Shown piece by piece: positions 16,279-25,365 of a stretch of 64,000 nucleotides of DNA. The notes under the pieces are model-generated. The model was given only the letters and a program-made list of their open reading frames with translations. It was not told the DNA's origin and ran no database searches. Source of the DNA: Allohahella sp002354735 (GTDB lineage: Bacteria; Pseudomonadota; Gammaproteobacteria; Pseudomonadales; Oleiphilaceae); assembly GCF_047946665.1 (NCBI RefSeq), contig NZ_CP172312.1:1-64000 (forward strand), in the 5' to 3' direction. Within the stretch, counting starts at the first letter, position 1. Each line of letters begins with the position of its first letter. The translations under genes were made by a program, and so were the position numbers.

Positions 16279-17400
16279 ATGCCCGTGAAGGATATTCGCC
16301 TGGCCATCAATGGTTATGGTCGCATCGGGCAATGCGTGCTGCGGGCCCTGTATGAGTCGGGGCACCGCGAGGCCATGCAGGTGGTGGCGATCAATGATCT
16401 CGCCGCCACCGAAGCCATCGCCTATCTCACCGAATACGATACCACCCACGGCCCTTTTCCCGGCGAGGTCCGTTCGACCCGCGGTGCCGATGGTCAGCCT
16501 GCGCTGATCGTCAACGGCGATTGCATCAGATTGTTCGATAGTCCTGACGTAAAGCAACTGCCCTGGGCCGATCTCGAAGTCGATCTCGTGCTCGAATGCA
16601 CGGGCGTCATTCGTACCCGCGAAGGGGCTGAGCAGCATCTGCAGCAAGGCGCGGACGCGGTGCTCATATCCAATCCGGCTGAAGCCTCGGTTGATGCGAC
16701 CATCGTGTATGGCGTCAACGAAAGTCAGCTCGACCGCAGTCACACTATCGTCTCCAACGCCTCCTGTACCACGAACAGTGTGGTGCCGGTCATTGCCGCG
16801 CTGGATAAGGCCTTTGGTGTACGCCGGGGCAGTGTGACCACCGTTCACGCGGCCATGAACGACCAGCCGCTCATCGATGCCTGGCAGCCCGGCGACTTAC
16901 GCAAGACCCGAAGCGGCATGGCCTCTATTGTCCCGGTATCGACCGAGCTGGCCAAAGGCATTGAACGCCTGCTGCCATCGATGGCCGGACGCTTCGTCGC
17001 CAACGCCATCCGCGTACCGGTGATGAACGGGTCGCTGATAGACCTCACCGTGCAGCTGGACAGGGCAGCCGATGCAGCAGCCGTCAATCGCGTGCTCGCT
17101 GCGGCGACGCATGAGTACTGCGGTGTGGTTAGTTACACCGAGGCACCGCTGATTTCTACGGATTTCAATCATGACCCGCATAGCGCGATCATCGACGGCA
17201 GCCAGACCTGCGTAAGCGATGGATATCACTGCAAGGTCATGATCTGGTTTGATAACGAATGGGGATTTGCCAACAGGATGCTCGACGTCGCCCGCTACTG
17301 GCTGGATGACGCCTTCCGGGCGCAAATCGAAGTCAAAAAACTTGAAGAAGCTCAATCAACATCAATCAAAAAGGCTGAAGTGGAGGGCCGGGTTCAATGA
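16279..17400 (+). CDS. epd: Erythrose-4-phosphate dehydrogenase (GAPDH family)
   Basis: A 373-residue member of the GAPDH superfamily. The NAD site INGYGRIGQ is at the start, the catalytic Cys lies in SNASCTTN, and the C-terminus has DFNHDPHSAIIDG and WFDNEWGFANRMLD. The segments VHAAMNDQPLIDAW and DLRKTR and the DFNHDPHSA stretch fit Epd better than glycolytic GapA, and the order epd-pgk-fba is the classic gammaproteobacterial one. Epd oxidises erythrose-4-phosphate to 4-phosphoerythronate for pyridoxal phosphate synthesis. The C-terminal ~25 residues (KKLEEAQ...VEGRVQ) extend past the usual end. It overlaps pgk by 4 bp. A GAPDH role is not excluded. Confidence 0.88.
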   Translation: MPVKDIRLAINGYGRIGQCVLRALYESGHREAMQVVAINDLAATEAIAYLTEYDTTHGPFPGEVRSTRGADGQPALIVNGDCIRLFDSPDVKQLPWADLEVDLVLECTGVIRTREGAEQHLQQGADAVLISNPAEASVDATIVYGVNESQLDRSHTIVSNASCTTNSVVPVIAALDKAFGVRRGSVTTVHAAMNDQPLIDAWQPGDLRKTRSGMASIVPVSTELAKGIERLLPSMAGRFVANAIRVPVMNGSLIDLTVQLDRAADAAAVNRVLAAATHEYCGVVSYTEAPLISTDFNHDPHSAIIDGSQTCVSDGYHCKVMIWFDNEWGFANRMLDVARYWLDDAFRAQIEVKKLEEAQSTSIKKAEVEGRVQ

Positions 17401-18569
17401 ATGTGATCAAAATGGAAGATCTGGATCTGAAGGGAAAGACGCTCGTCATCCGTGAAGACCTGAACGTACCCATCAAGGATGGTCAAGTGACCTCTGATGC
17501 CCGTATCCGCGCAGCCTTGCCGACAATCAAGTCTGCAGTGAGCCAGGGTGCGAAGGTCATTCTGCTGTCACACCTGGGCCGCCCGACAGAAGGTGAACCT
17601 GAAGAGCAGTACAGCCTGGGGCCGGTTGCGCGTAATCTCGGCACCGCTTTAGGCAAGCCCGTGCGTCTGCTGAAGTATTATCTTGAGAATCGCCCTGAGC
17701 TCGAAGAAGGCGAAGTCGTGCTGTGCGAAAACGTGCGCTTCAACGCTGGTGAGGGCAAGGACGATGAAGCGCTGTCACGCAAATATGCGGCGCTCGGTGA
17801 CATCTTTGTCATGGATGCTTTCGGCACCGCCCACCGTGCCCAGGCCTCCACACACGGCGTAGCCAAGTACGCGCCGGTAGCCTGTGCAGGTCCTTTGCTG
17901 GCAGCAGAACTCGAAGCGCTTGAGAAGGCACTGGATCGACCTGCGCGGCCGATGGTCGCCATCGTGGCCGGCTCCAAGGTTTCCACCAAGCTCGATGTCC
18001 TGACCAAGCTTGCTGATATTTGCGATCAGCTCATCGTCGGCGGCGGTATCGCCAACACCTTCCTGGCTGCAGCTGGCCATGAAGTGGGCAAAAGCCTGTG
18101 CGAACATGAACTGCTGGATACTGCGGCCGAGATAGCTCGTAAAACCAAGGTGCCCCTGCCGAAAGACGTCGTGTGCGGAAAAGAGTTCAACGAGTCGGCC
18201 AAGGCAGAAACCAAGATCATCGAAGATGTTGCGAAGGATGACATGATCTTCGACATCGGGCCTCACACGAGATCGCAGCTCGCGAATATCATTCGTGATG
18301 CGAAGACTATACTGTGGAATGGCCCTGTCGGTGTGTTCGAGTTCGACCAGTTTGGGCAGGGTACTGCTGCAATTGCTAAGGCGATCGAAGCCTCAGAGGG
18401 TTTTTCGATTGCAGGTGGTGGCGATACACTGGCCGCAATAGACAAGTACGGCGTGGCTGATGGCGTCAGCTATATCTCGACAGGCGGCGGCGCCTTCCTC
18501 GAGTTCGTTGAAGGTAAGAAGCTGCCGGCAGTAGCTATTCTTGAAGAACGCGCGGCACAGAACGACTAA
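17397..18569 (+). CDS. pgk: Phosphoglycerate kinase
   Basis: A 390-residue two-domain kinase of standard length. The 3-phosphoglycerate site VIREDLNVPIKDGQV is near the N-terminus, LLSHLGRP follows, and the nucleotide site with NGPVGVFEFDQFGQGT and GGGDTLAAIDKYG is near the C-terminus. It transfers phosphate from 1,3-bisphosphoglycerate to ADP in glycolysis, or the reverse in gluconeogenesis. The ATG overlaps the epd stop (ATGA), implying translational coupling. Confidence 0.98.
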   Translation: MNVIKMEDLDLKGKTLVIREDLNVPIKDGQVTSDARIRAALPTIKSAVSQGAKVILLSHLGRPTEGEPEEQYSLGPVARNLGTALGKPVRLLKYYLENRPELEEGEVVLCENVRFNAGEGKDDEALSRKYAALGDIFVMDAFGTAHRAQASTHGVAKYAPVACAGPLLAAELEALEKALDRPARPMVAIVAGSKVSTKLDVLTKLADICDQLIVGGGIANTFLAAAGHEVGKSLCEHELLDTAAEIARKTKVPLPKDVVCGKEFNESAKAETKIIEDVAKDDMIFDIGPHTRSQLANIIRDAKTILWNGPVGVFEFDQFGQGTAAIAKAIEASEGFSIAGGGDTLAAIDKYGVADGVSYISTGGGAFLEFVEGKKLPAVAILEERAAQND

Positions 18570-18613
18570 TACCAGCTCGACACATTCAACAGTTCAGAAA
18601 ATGGAGACAGATT

Positions 18614-19678
18614 ATGGCGCTGATCAGCATGAGACAGCTTCTCGACCATGCCGCGGAAAACGGCTATGGCGTACCAGCTTTTAACGTCAACAACCTCGAG
18701 CAGATGCGGGCGATCATGGAGGCGGCCGATGCCACCAACAGCCCCGTTATCGTGCAGGCCTCCGCCGGTGCGCGCAAGTACGCGGGAGCGCCTTTCCTGC
18801 GTCACCTGATTCTGGCTGCGGTCGAAGAATTCCCGCACATCCCTGTCGTGATGCATCAGGATCACGGCACTTCACCGGCTATCTGCCAGCGCTCCATCCA
18901 GCTCGGCTTTTCGTCAGTGATGATGGATGGCTCGCTGAAGGAAGACGGCAAGACGCCAGCTGACTACGACTACAACGTCGATGTGACCCGTCGCGTTGTG
19001 GCCATGGCGCACGCTTGCGGCGTATCCGTCGAAGGTGAGCTCGGGTGTCTGGGCTCGCTGGAAACAGGCCAGGCTGGCGAGGAAGATGGCGTCGGTGCTG
19101 AAGGCACCTTGAGCCATGAGCAGATGCTGACCGATCCTGACGAAGCGGCCGATTTCGTCAAGCGCACGCAGGTTGATGCCCTGGCGATCGCCATCGGCAC
19201 CAGCCACGGCGCCTACAAGTTCACCCGTCCGCCAACAGGTGACACGCTGGCGATTGGCCAGATCAAGGCCATTCACAAGCGCATCCCAAATACGCATCTC
19301 GTCATGCACGGCTCCTCTTCTGTGCCGCAGGAGTGGCTGAAGATCATCAACGAGCACGGCGGGAATATCAGCGAGACCTACGGTGTGCCTGTTGAAGAAA
19401 TTCAGGAAGGCATCAAGCACGGCGTTCGCAAGGTCAACATCGATACCGATCTGCGGTTGGCGTCTACTGGTGCAATCCGTCGTTACTTCACCGAGCATCC
19501 GGCTGAATTCGACCCACGGAAGTATCTCGCCAAGGCAACCCTCGCGATGTCCGAAATCGTCAAGGCGCGTTATGAAGCCTTTGGTACTGCGGGTCAGGCC
19601 AGCAAGATCAAGCCAATGTCGCTGGACGCCATGGCTAGCCGATACGAGAAGGGTGAGTTGGCTGCGAAGATCAACTAG
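18614..19678 (+). CDS. fba: Class II fructose-bisphosphate aldolase
   Basis: A 354-residue zinc aldolase. Metal and substrate motifs are visible: VVMHQDHGTSP (first His ligand), GELGCLGSLETG, GTSHGAYKF (His ligand), LVMHGSSSVP (His ligand) and the NIDTDLR phosphate-binding segment. The sequence resembles the subgroup often called Fba/CbbA with Calvin-subtype similarity, but no Rubisco is visible here. It interconverts fructose-1,6-bisphosphate and the triose phosphates. It is the last gene of the tkt-epd-pgk-fba run, with a GGAGA site just upstream; a hydrolase gene follows 30 bp downstream and may be co-transcribed. Confidence 0.97.
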   Translation: MALISMRQLLDHAAENGYGVPAFNVNNLEQMRAIMEAADATNSPVIVQASAGARKYAGAPFLRHLILAAVEEFPHIPVVMHQDHGTSPAICQRSIQLGFSSVMMDGSLKEDGKTPADYDYNVDVTRRVVAMAHACGVSVEGELGCLGSLETGQAGEEDGVGAEGTLSHEQMLTDPDEAADFVKRTQVDALAIAIGTSHGAYKFTRPPTGDTLAIGQIKAIHKRIPNTHLVMHGSSSVPQEWLKIINEHGGNISETYGVPVEEIQEGIKHGVRKVNIDTDLRLASTGAIRRYFTEHPAEFDPRKYLAKATLAMSEIVKARYEAFGTAGQASKIKPMSLDAMASRYEKGELAAKIN

Positions 19679-19708
19679 TCGTATGGCTGTTACACAGGTG
19701 GCCGGCTC

Positions 19709-20731
19709 ATGAGTTTCGATGCGGACTACCTGCGCCACAGTCTTCAGCCGCTTACCGAGGCGGCGCAGGCGCCTACCGTTGTCGAGGGGCAGTCAGGTGG
19801 GCTGCAGGAGTACGTCGAGCACTACAAGCTCGATAGATGCCTGGCGCTCACCAATGCCTACCACTGCGGCATCCTGGAAACGACTGGCTACAGTGTGGCC
19901 GTGCAGATTTTTCAGGTGGCTTCCGCCAGGGCGACCGTCACGGTGTTGCATGGTTATTTCGACCATGTCGGTCTCTATCGCCACATCATTACCCGGCTGC
20001 TGAACTTCGGCTTCAACGTCGTGGCCTTCGATCTACCGGGTCATGGTTTGTCGAGTGGTGCACGCGCAGCTGTTCGGAGTTTCGATGAATATCGTCTTGT
20101 GTTCGACAGCGTGCTCGATCAGTGTCGACAGTTGTTTCCCGCCATGGCAGCCCTGCCGCAATTTGCCGTAGGACAGAGCACGGGCGGTGCCATAATGCTT
20201 GAACACCTCCTGACCAGCCTGTCCCGAACGCCGTTTCAGCACTGTGTGATGTTGGCGCCGCTGGTACGGCCGCGGGCCTGGGAAAAGGCAAAACTGATGT
20301 TTAGCCTGATTGGGCGGTATCGTGATTACTGGCCAAGACAGTGGAATCTCAATAGTCACGACGAGAGCTTCCACAACTTCATCAAGAACTGTGACCCCCT
20401 GCAGCCGAGGCAGGTCAACGCCCGCTGGGTGGAGGCGCTTATCGACTGGATTCCGCGTACTGAGGCAGCGCGTCCAGGCGCCATGGAGCGCTCGCGCGAC
20501 AATCTTCCAGGCATCACCATTCTTCAGGGCAGCGATGACGCTACGGTGGAGTGGGAACACAATCTTCCGGTAATTGAAACGCTGTTTCCGTGGGCGAGGA
20601 GCATCGTGATTCCGGACGCACGACATCACCTCGTGAATGAGGCGGTGCTGTATAGGGACAGAGTCTTCAACCTGATGGAAGAAGCCTTCGAGAGCTCCCT
20701 CCATCAGTCAGTTTCCCGGACGGGACATTAA
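19709..20731 (+). CDS. Alpha/beta hydrolase, lysophospholipase/monoglyceride lipase type
   Basis: A 340-residue protein without signal peptide. The serine hydrolase triad is visible: oxyanion segment VTVLHGYFDHVGLY, lid-start FDLPGHGLSSG, nucleophile elbow GQSTGG, acid LQGSDDATVEW, and His in DARHHLVNE. This arrangement matches the Hydrolase_4 (lysophospholipase/MGL) group. The substrate is unknown but probably a lipid ester. The stop overlaps the convergent pirin gene by 4 bp. It may be transcribed from the fba operon. Confidence 0.85.
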   Translation: MSFDADYLRHSLQPLTEAAQAPTVVEGQSGGLQEYVEHYKLDRCLALTNAYHCGILETTGYSVAVQIFQVASARATVTVLHGYFDHVGLYRHIITRLLNFGFNVVAFDLPGHGLSSGARAAVRSFDEYRLVFDSVLDQCRQLFPAMAALPQFAVGQSTGGAIMLEHLLTSLSRTPFQHCVMLAPLVRPRAWEKAKLMFSLIGRYRDYWPRQWNLNSHDESFHNFIKNCDPLQPRQVNARWVEALIDWIPRTEAARPGAMERSRDNLPGITILQGSDDATVEWEHNLPVIETLFPWARSIVIPDARHHLVNEAVLYRDRVFNLMEEAFESSLHQSVSRTGH

Positions 20732-21441
20732 GGCGCAGCCGGTACGTCGATCAGCAGTACTTCGCTATCGCTTTCAGCCTTGATCGTCAGATGGCTGACC
20801 TCGCTGATGGCCAGCGCATCGCCCTTGCTGGCGGCTTGCCCATTGACGCTGACGCGACCACTGGATACCAGCAGGTAACCCAGATACTTCAGGTCGTGCT
20901 CGATACTGCTGCCTTCCGCAATTCGACCGCCTGAAATCGTGGCGTCCTGATGAATAAGCAGGGCGCCCTGTTCCAGATCGGCATCGCGGCCGGACGCCAG
21001 TGGTACCAGCTTGTGCTCAACAACTTGTTCCGGAAACACTCTGGCTTCCCAGCGTGGCGCGACGTTCCGCTTCGCGGGCTCGATCCAGATCTGGTACAGG
21101 TTGGTGGACTCATCTTCCCGGTTGTATTCCGAGTGCGCCACGCCAGTGCCAGCACTCATCACCTGAACGTCGCCGGCGCCGGTCCGGCCTTCGTTGCCCA
21201 GGCTGTCGCGGTGGGTTATCCCGCCCTTGCGGACGTAGGTGATGATTTCCATATTGTTGTGCGGATGGGTACCGAAGCCGGTGCCTGCAGCAATCACGTC
21301 GTCGTTGACCACCCGCAGGGTGCCAAACCCCATTCTTTCAGGATCGTAGTAGTTGGCGAAACTGAAGTGGTGCCTTGCATTGAGCCAGCCGTGGTTGGCA
21401 TGGCCAAGGGTGTCATAGCCTATGAGCTGGATCATTGTCAT
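20728..21441 (-). CDS. Pirin family protein (YhhW-like bicupin)
   Basis: A 237-residue bicupin. The metal-binding motif is visible in the N-terminal cupin: GFGTHPHNNMEIITYV (two His and a Glu region) and GTGVAHSEYN (His). E. coli YhhW of the same family oxidises quercetin in vitro; physiological roles are usually unknown. GAGGAG lies just before the first ATG; a second ATG two codons later is an alternative. The gene converges with the hydrolase gene. Confidence 0.9.
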   Translation of the reverse strand: MTMIQLIGYDTLGHANHGWLNARHHFSFANYYDPERMGFGTLRVVNDDVIAAGTGFGTHPHNNMEIITYVRKGGITHRDSLGNEGRTGAGDVQVMSAGTGVAHSEYNREDESTNLYQIWIEPAKRNVAPRWEARVFPEQVVEHKLVPLASGRDADLEQGALLIHQDATISGGRIAEGSSIEHDLKYLGYLLVSSGRVSVNGQAASKGDALAISEVSHLTIKAESDSEVLLIDVPAAP

Positions 21442-21529
21442 TCACTCCTCTATTGGATAGGTGAATGGTATCAATAACGCTGAAGGAAATAATCGCCGGC
21501 ATTTGAACTTGATAAAGTCCACTGCAGAC

Positions 21530-22147
21530 TTAATTGAAGCTCGCGATTTTCTGGAAAACCAGGATGCGGTTGTTGGCTGGCATCTCGATTTGCTGCTGGA
21601 ACCGAAGATCATTGGCCTCCGCCAGCATCTCAAGCTGCGAGATGTCGGGTATGCCCCCACAGCCCTGGGTCTTGAGCGCTGCATCGAATTCGCGGTTGCT
21701 GACGCTGTTATGCTCACCATGTTCCATAAAGGGGCCATAACAGACGAGCAGGCCCTGAGGCTTCAGCAGACTGTTGGCATTGTTGAAGAAGAAGGGTAGA
21801 CGGTCGGGCAGCATGATGTGCAGGGTGTTGGCGGTAAAGACAAGATCCCAGGCATCGTGCAGCCCCGGCGTCACCATTGACTCACCGACCTCGAAGCTGA
21901 TCGGCGGCAGGATGTTCTGCAGCTCGCTACGTTGGTAACGCTGCTTCAGAATGTCCAGGTTCGGCGGCTGCTCGGAGGGTTGCCACGCCCACTGAGGATG
22001 GGCAGCCGCGAAGAAGGTCGCGTGCTGCCCGGTTCCTGAGCCTATCTCGAAAATCCGCTGTGGGCGGTCCGACAGCAGTGAGGCCAGCACGTCGAGAATT
22101 GGCCGCTTGTTTCGTTCGCTCGCTTCAGAGCAGGGCAGATCATCCAT
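21530..22147 (-). CDS. DUF938 family SAM-dependent methyltransferase-like protein
   Basis: A 205-residue protein with the class I methyltransferase motif IFEIGSGTGQHATFFA, followed by DLVFTANTLHIM (motif IV region) and GLLVCYGPFMEHG. This is the DUF938 pattern. The opening SEASERNKRPILDVL is also typical. The start at 22147 gives normal length, whereas the longer open frame upstream is read-through over the TRAP gene in another frame. It lies 23 bp downstream of the dctM gene and may be translated from the same transcript. The substrate is unknown. Confidence 0.9.
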   Translation of the reverse strand: MDDLPCSEASERNKRPILDVLASLLSDRPQRIFEIGSGTGQHATFFAAAHPQWAWQPSEQPPNLDILKQRYQRSELQNILPPISFEVGESMVTPGLHDAWDLVFTANTLHIMLPDRLPFFFNNANSLLKPQGLLVCYGPFMEHGEHNSVSNREFDAALKTQGCGGIPDISQLEMLAEANDLRFQQQIEMPANNRILVFQKIASFN

Positions 22148-22170
22148 GGTCAACCTTCCTAGGCGAGAAA

Positions 22171-23457
22171 CTAGAGTCCGAACAGTTCTGGTGAGAACAG
22201 CAGCAGCATCACGACGAACATCTGAATGATGATGAACGGCATGACACCACGATAGATATCGGTCGTTCGAACCGAAGCCGGTGCAACGCCCTTGAGGTAG
22301 AACAGGGCGAAGCCAAAGGGCGGCGTGAGGAAGCTGGTCTGCAGGTTCATGGCGATCAACATGGCGAACCACACCATGCTGATGCCAAGTGCCTCGGCTA
22401 CCGGCGCCAGAATGGGGACGACGATAAAGGAGATTTCGACGAAGTCGACGAAGAAACCAAGCACGAGAATGATCAGCATGCTGACGAGCAGGAAGCCCCA
22501 CTTCTCGCCCGGCAGGCTGAGCATCCATTCTTCCACGATAGTGTCGCCACCTGTGTAGGTGAAGGCCATGGAAAAGGCAGTGGCGCCGAGCAGTATTGCG
22601 AAGATCATGGCGGTGATGCTCATGGTCTCCTTTGAGCTCTCCCAGATCATGCGGAAGGAAAACTGCTGGTAGACCAGCGACAGGATGATGGCACCGATGC
22701 CACCAAGCGCAGCTGATTCTGTCGGCGTCGCGATGCCAGTAAAGATGGACCCGAGCACGACGAGGATGAGGGCAAGCGGCGGCATGATGGCCATGAGCGC
22801 ACTGAGATATTGCTGGGTCTTGGTCTCTGTCGAGTCAGGATCCTGAATGGCCGGTGCATGGTCAGGATTGCGCCAGCTTACGAACAGCACATACACGACG
22901 TAGCAGCCAACCAATACCACGCTCGGCCAGATGGCAGCCTGGAAGAGATCGCCCACTGGGATGCCCAGCACATCGCCAAGAATAATCAGGATGATCGATG
23001 GCGGTACGATCTGGCCCATGGTGCCTGATGCGCAGATTACGCCAGTGGCGAGCCCTTTGTCATAGCCGTACTTGAGCATGACCGGCAGTGAAATCAGGCC
23101 CATGGCGACCACACTGGCACCGACCACACCGGTCGATGCGGCCAGCAGTGCGCCAACGAGAATGGTGGCAATGGCGAGCCCGCCGCGAACGCCACCGAAG
23201 AGTTTGCCCATGGCTTCGAGCAGCTGCTCGGCCAGCTTCGTCTTCTGCAGCACCAGGCCCATGAAGATGAACAGCGGAATCGCCATGAGCAGCGTGTTCT
23301 GCATGATGCTCTGTATGCGGTAAGGCATGAAGGCGAACAGCTCAAAGCCTTCTGAAAACACACCGAAGAGCAGGGCGACACCACCAAAGGTGAACGCGAC
23401 AGGAAAGCCGAGTAGCAGCAGGAACAGGGCAACGATGAACATGATCAAACCGACCAT
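22171..23457 (-). CDS. dctM: TRAP transporter large permease DctM (second system)
   Basis: A 428-residue protein with about 12 helices. Motifs include IPLFIFMGLVLQKTKLAEQL, GVVGASVVAMG, GTMGQIVPPSIILIILGDVL, ATPTESAALGGIG and TSFLTPPFGFALFYLKGVAP, the last typical of the subgroup for 2-oxoacid or mannitol-like substrates. Its start overlaps the dctQ stop by 1 bp. Together with dctQ and dctP upstream it makes a complete TRAP set in the order P-Q-M. It is different in sequence from the dctM at the left of the window. Confidence 0.95.
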   Translation of the reverse strand: MVGLIMFIVALFLLLLGFPVAFTFGGVALLFGVFSEGFELFAFMPYRIQSIMQNTLLMAIPLFIFMGLVLQKTKLAEQLLEAMGKLFGGVRGGLAIATILVGALLAASTGVVGASVVAMGLISLPVMLKYGYDKGLATGVICASGTMGQIVPPSIILIILGDVLGIPVGDLFQAAIWPSVVLVGCYVVYVLFVSWRNPDHAPAIQDPDSTETKTQQYLSALMAIMPPLALILVVLGSIFTGIATPTESAALGGIGAIILSLVYQQFSFRMIWESSKETMSITAMIFAILLGATAFSMAFTYTGGDTIVEEWMLSLPGEKWGFLLVSMLIILVLGFFVDFVEISFIVVPILAPVAEALGISMVWFAMLIAMNLQTSFLTPPFGFALFYLKGVAPASVRTTDIYRGVMPFIIIQMFVVMLLLFSPELFGL

Positions 23458-24017
23458 TACAGCAGCGCTCCTGACTTGGTGGACATCTTCTCGGCAGCGG
23501 GAGGCGGCGAATAGTGCGCCCGCCCGCTCATGACCAGTACAGCATGGGTAATCATACCCACGCCTGAAAGCGCCAGTAGACCTGCAGAAATCGGAATCAT
23601 GCTTTTGATGATCCAGCGATGGGTCAGGCCGCCCGGATCGCCACTGGTTTCACCAATGGACCAGGCATTTTCAGTAAAGCCGACGCCGTACCAGAGTATG
23701 AGCAGGGCGAAGGGCAGCAGGAAGACAATCGAGCCGATAAGGTTGATAAGGGCCTTGGCATGCTCGCTGGCCCGCTCGTAGAACACGTCGACACGGACGT
23801 GACCGTCTGTTTGAACGGCATAGGGAATGGCGAGCAGGAAGGCTGCAGAAAACAGATGCCACTCCAGCTCCTGCATGCCTACCGAAACCGAGTCGAAGGC
23901 GTAGCGGGCACTCACGTCATAGGTTACGTTGATGAGCATCGCAATGAAGAGCACTGCGGCGAGCACGCCGCAGAAGTTGGTAATGGCCGCCAGGCCACGA
24001 TCGACTTTTTCGAGCAT
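23457..24017 (-). CDS. dctQ: TRAP transporter small permease DctQ
   Basis: A 186-residue inner-membrane protein with four helices, of normal DctQ length. The conserved loop QTDGHVRVDVFYERAS (compare GRHIRMSAVYD in the broken copy at the left of the window) marks the family. It bridges DctM and assists transport. It lies 14 bp after dctP and overlaps dctM by 1 bp, so the operon is tightly coupled. It is about 50 residues longer than the truncated copy, which shows how much that one has lost. Confidence 0.93.
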   Translation of the reverse strand: MLEKVDRGLAAITNFCGVLAAVLFIAMLINVTYDVSARYAFDSVSVGMQELEWHLFSAAFLLAIPYAVQTDGHVRVDVFYERASEHAKALINLIGSIVFLLPFALLILWYGVGFTENAWSIGETSGDPGGLTHRWIIKSMIPISAGLLALSGVGMITHAVLVMSGRAHYSPPPAAEKMSTKSGALL

Positions 24018-24031
24018 CTGTTGTCGTGTCC

Positions 24032-25198
24032 TTACTGTGCGTCGGCTTCTTCCTGGCTCTTCAGGTAGGCAGAATCGGAGATTTTCGTCCAGCCTCGTGC
24101 TTTGGCCAGAAACTCAGCTTGTGATGCCTGGATTTTCTTCGCCATTGGATTGCCCTTGGCTTCTTCGTCCAGCAGTTCCTGGTTGGCCTTGCGCATGGCG
24201 TTCATGACCTCAGGCGGGAAGGTCTTGATCTTCACCTCGGGGAACTCTTCCTGAATGCTCGCCCAGCTTTCGGCGCTCTCGTAGTAGGAGTGAACGTACA
24301 TGTTGTAGGCCGCCTCTCGCATCGCAATCTTGAGAATGGCCTGTAAGTCTTCCGGTAGCTTATCCATGGTCTGCTTGTTGATCAGGAACTGCAGTTCGGT
24401 CGCAGGCTCGTGCCAGCCAGTGTAATAATAAGGCGCAATTTTCTGGAAACCCATGCGGAGGTCGAGCGCAGGACCGACCCACTCGAGCGCATCTATGGTG
24501 CCGCGTTCAAGCGAGGTATACAGCTCACCGGGGGCGATGTTGGTGACGCTGACACCGAGCTTCGCCAGCACTTCACCGGCAAATCCCGGTATGCGCATCT
24601 TCAGACCCTTGAGGTCCTCGACCGTGTTGATTTCCTTCTGGAACCAGCCGCCCATCTGGTTGCTGGTGTTGCCGCCAGGGAACGAAAGCACGCCGTGTTC
24701 GTCGTAGACTTCCTGCATGAGTTTCATGCCGTCGCCGTAGTAGAACCAGGCGTACTGTTCAGGCGCGATCATGCCGAATGGCATGGTGGTGAAGTACATC
24801 GAGGTCGGAATCTTGCCTTTCCAGTAGTAGGAGGCGGAATGGCCCATATCGTACTGACCTGACTTCACCATATCGAATACGCCGAATGGTGATTTATGCT
24901 TGTTGGCCGAATCGATCTTGATGGTGAGCCGGCCACCTGACATTTTCTCAACGTTATCCGCCAGCCGCTGAGGCGTGTCACCGAAAATTGGAAAATTGGG
25001 TTGCCAGGTTTCTGCAAGCTTCAGCTCGAATTTTTCACCCGGGGCGGTCTTGGCTGCAGCGGTGTCGGAAGACGCTGATTCGGCGCTCTTGTCGTTGCAG
25101 GCCAGCAGGAAACCGAACAGCGATACGCAGGTGAGTTGTGCAACTTTGCGAGCGAGTCCACCTGGCAGTGCCGGCGCTGAGAACTGGAAATGATTCAT
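24032..25198 (-). CDS. dctP: TRAP substrate-binding lipoprotein DctP, TakP-like
   Basis: A 388-residue protein with a lipoprotein signal ending LLAC (Cys34), so it is probably lipid-anchored rather than freely periplasmic. The fold markers NTSNQMGGWFQKEI, LKMRIPGFAGEVLAKLG (with the carboxylate-binding Arg) and LERGTIDALEWVGP closely follow TakP of Rhodobacter, a binder of 2-oxoacids such as pyruvate. A monocarboxylate 2-oxoacid is therefore the likely ligand, but calcium-dependent lactate-type binders are close relatives. It starts the dctPQM operon. An intergenic region of 167 bp separates it from the divergent flavoprotein gene. Confidence 0.9.
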   Translation of the reverse strand: MNHFQFSAPALPGGLARKVAQLTCVSLFGFLLACNDKSAESASSDTAAAKTAPGEKFELKLAETWQPNFPIFGDTPQRLADNVEKMSGGRLTIKIDSANKHKSPFGVFDMVKSGQYDMGHSASYYWKGKIPTSMYFTTMPFGMIAPEQYAWFYYGDGMKLMQEVYDEHGVLSFPGGNTSNQMGGWFQKEINTVEDLKGLKMRIPGFAGEVLAKLGVSVTNIAPGELYTSLERGTIDALEWVGPALDLRMGFQKIAPYYYTGWHEPATELQFLINKQTMDKLPEDLQAILKIAMREAAYNMYVHSYYESAESWASIQEEFPEVKIKTFPPEVMNAMRKANQELLDEEAKGNPMAKKIQASQAEFLAKARGWTKISDSAYLKSQEEADAQ

Positions 25199-25365
25199 GA
25201 GTCACGGTGCCTTATTCTTGTTGATACGACGCGGCGCTTGTGCGCATCACAACAGTATACCAGCCGCCGTGGGAGATAAAGCCTGGATTGCATAGCGCGC
25301 GAGGGCTTGCAGCCTTCTGCCAAACCCCGTTTACTGACAGCATTAATCAAACAAGGCAAGGCTGG

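Noticed and set aside
18614..19678. Calvin-cycle operon because the aldolase resembles CbbA.
   Set aside because: No Rubisco or phosphoribulokinase is present; tkt, epd, pgk and fba form a normal heterotroph cluster.
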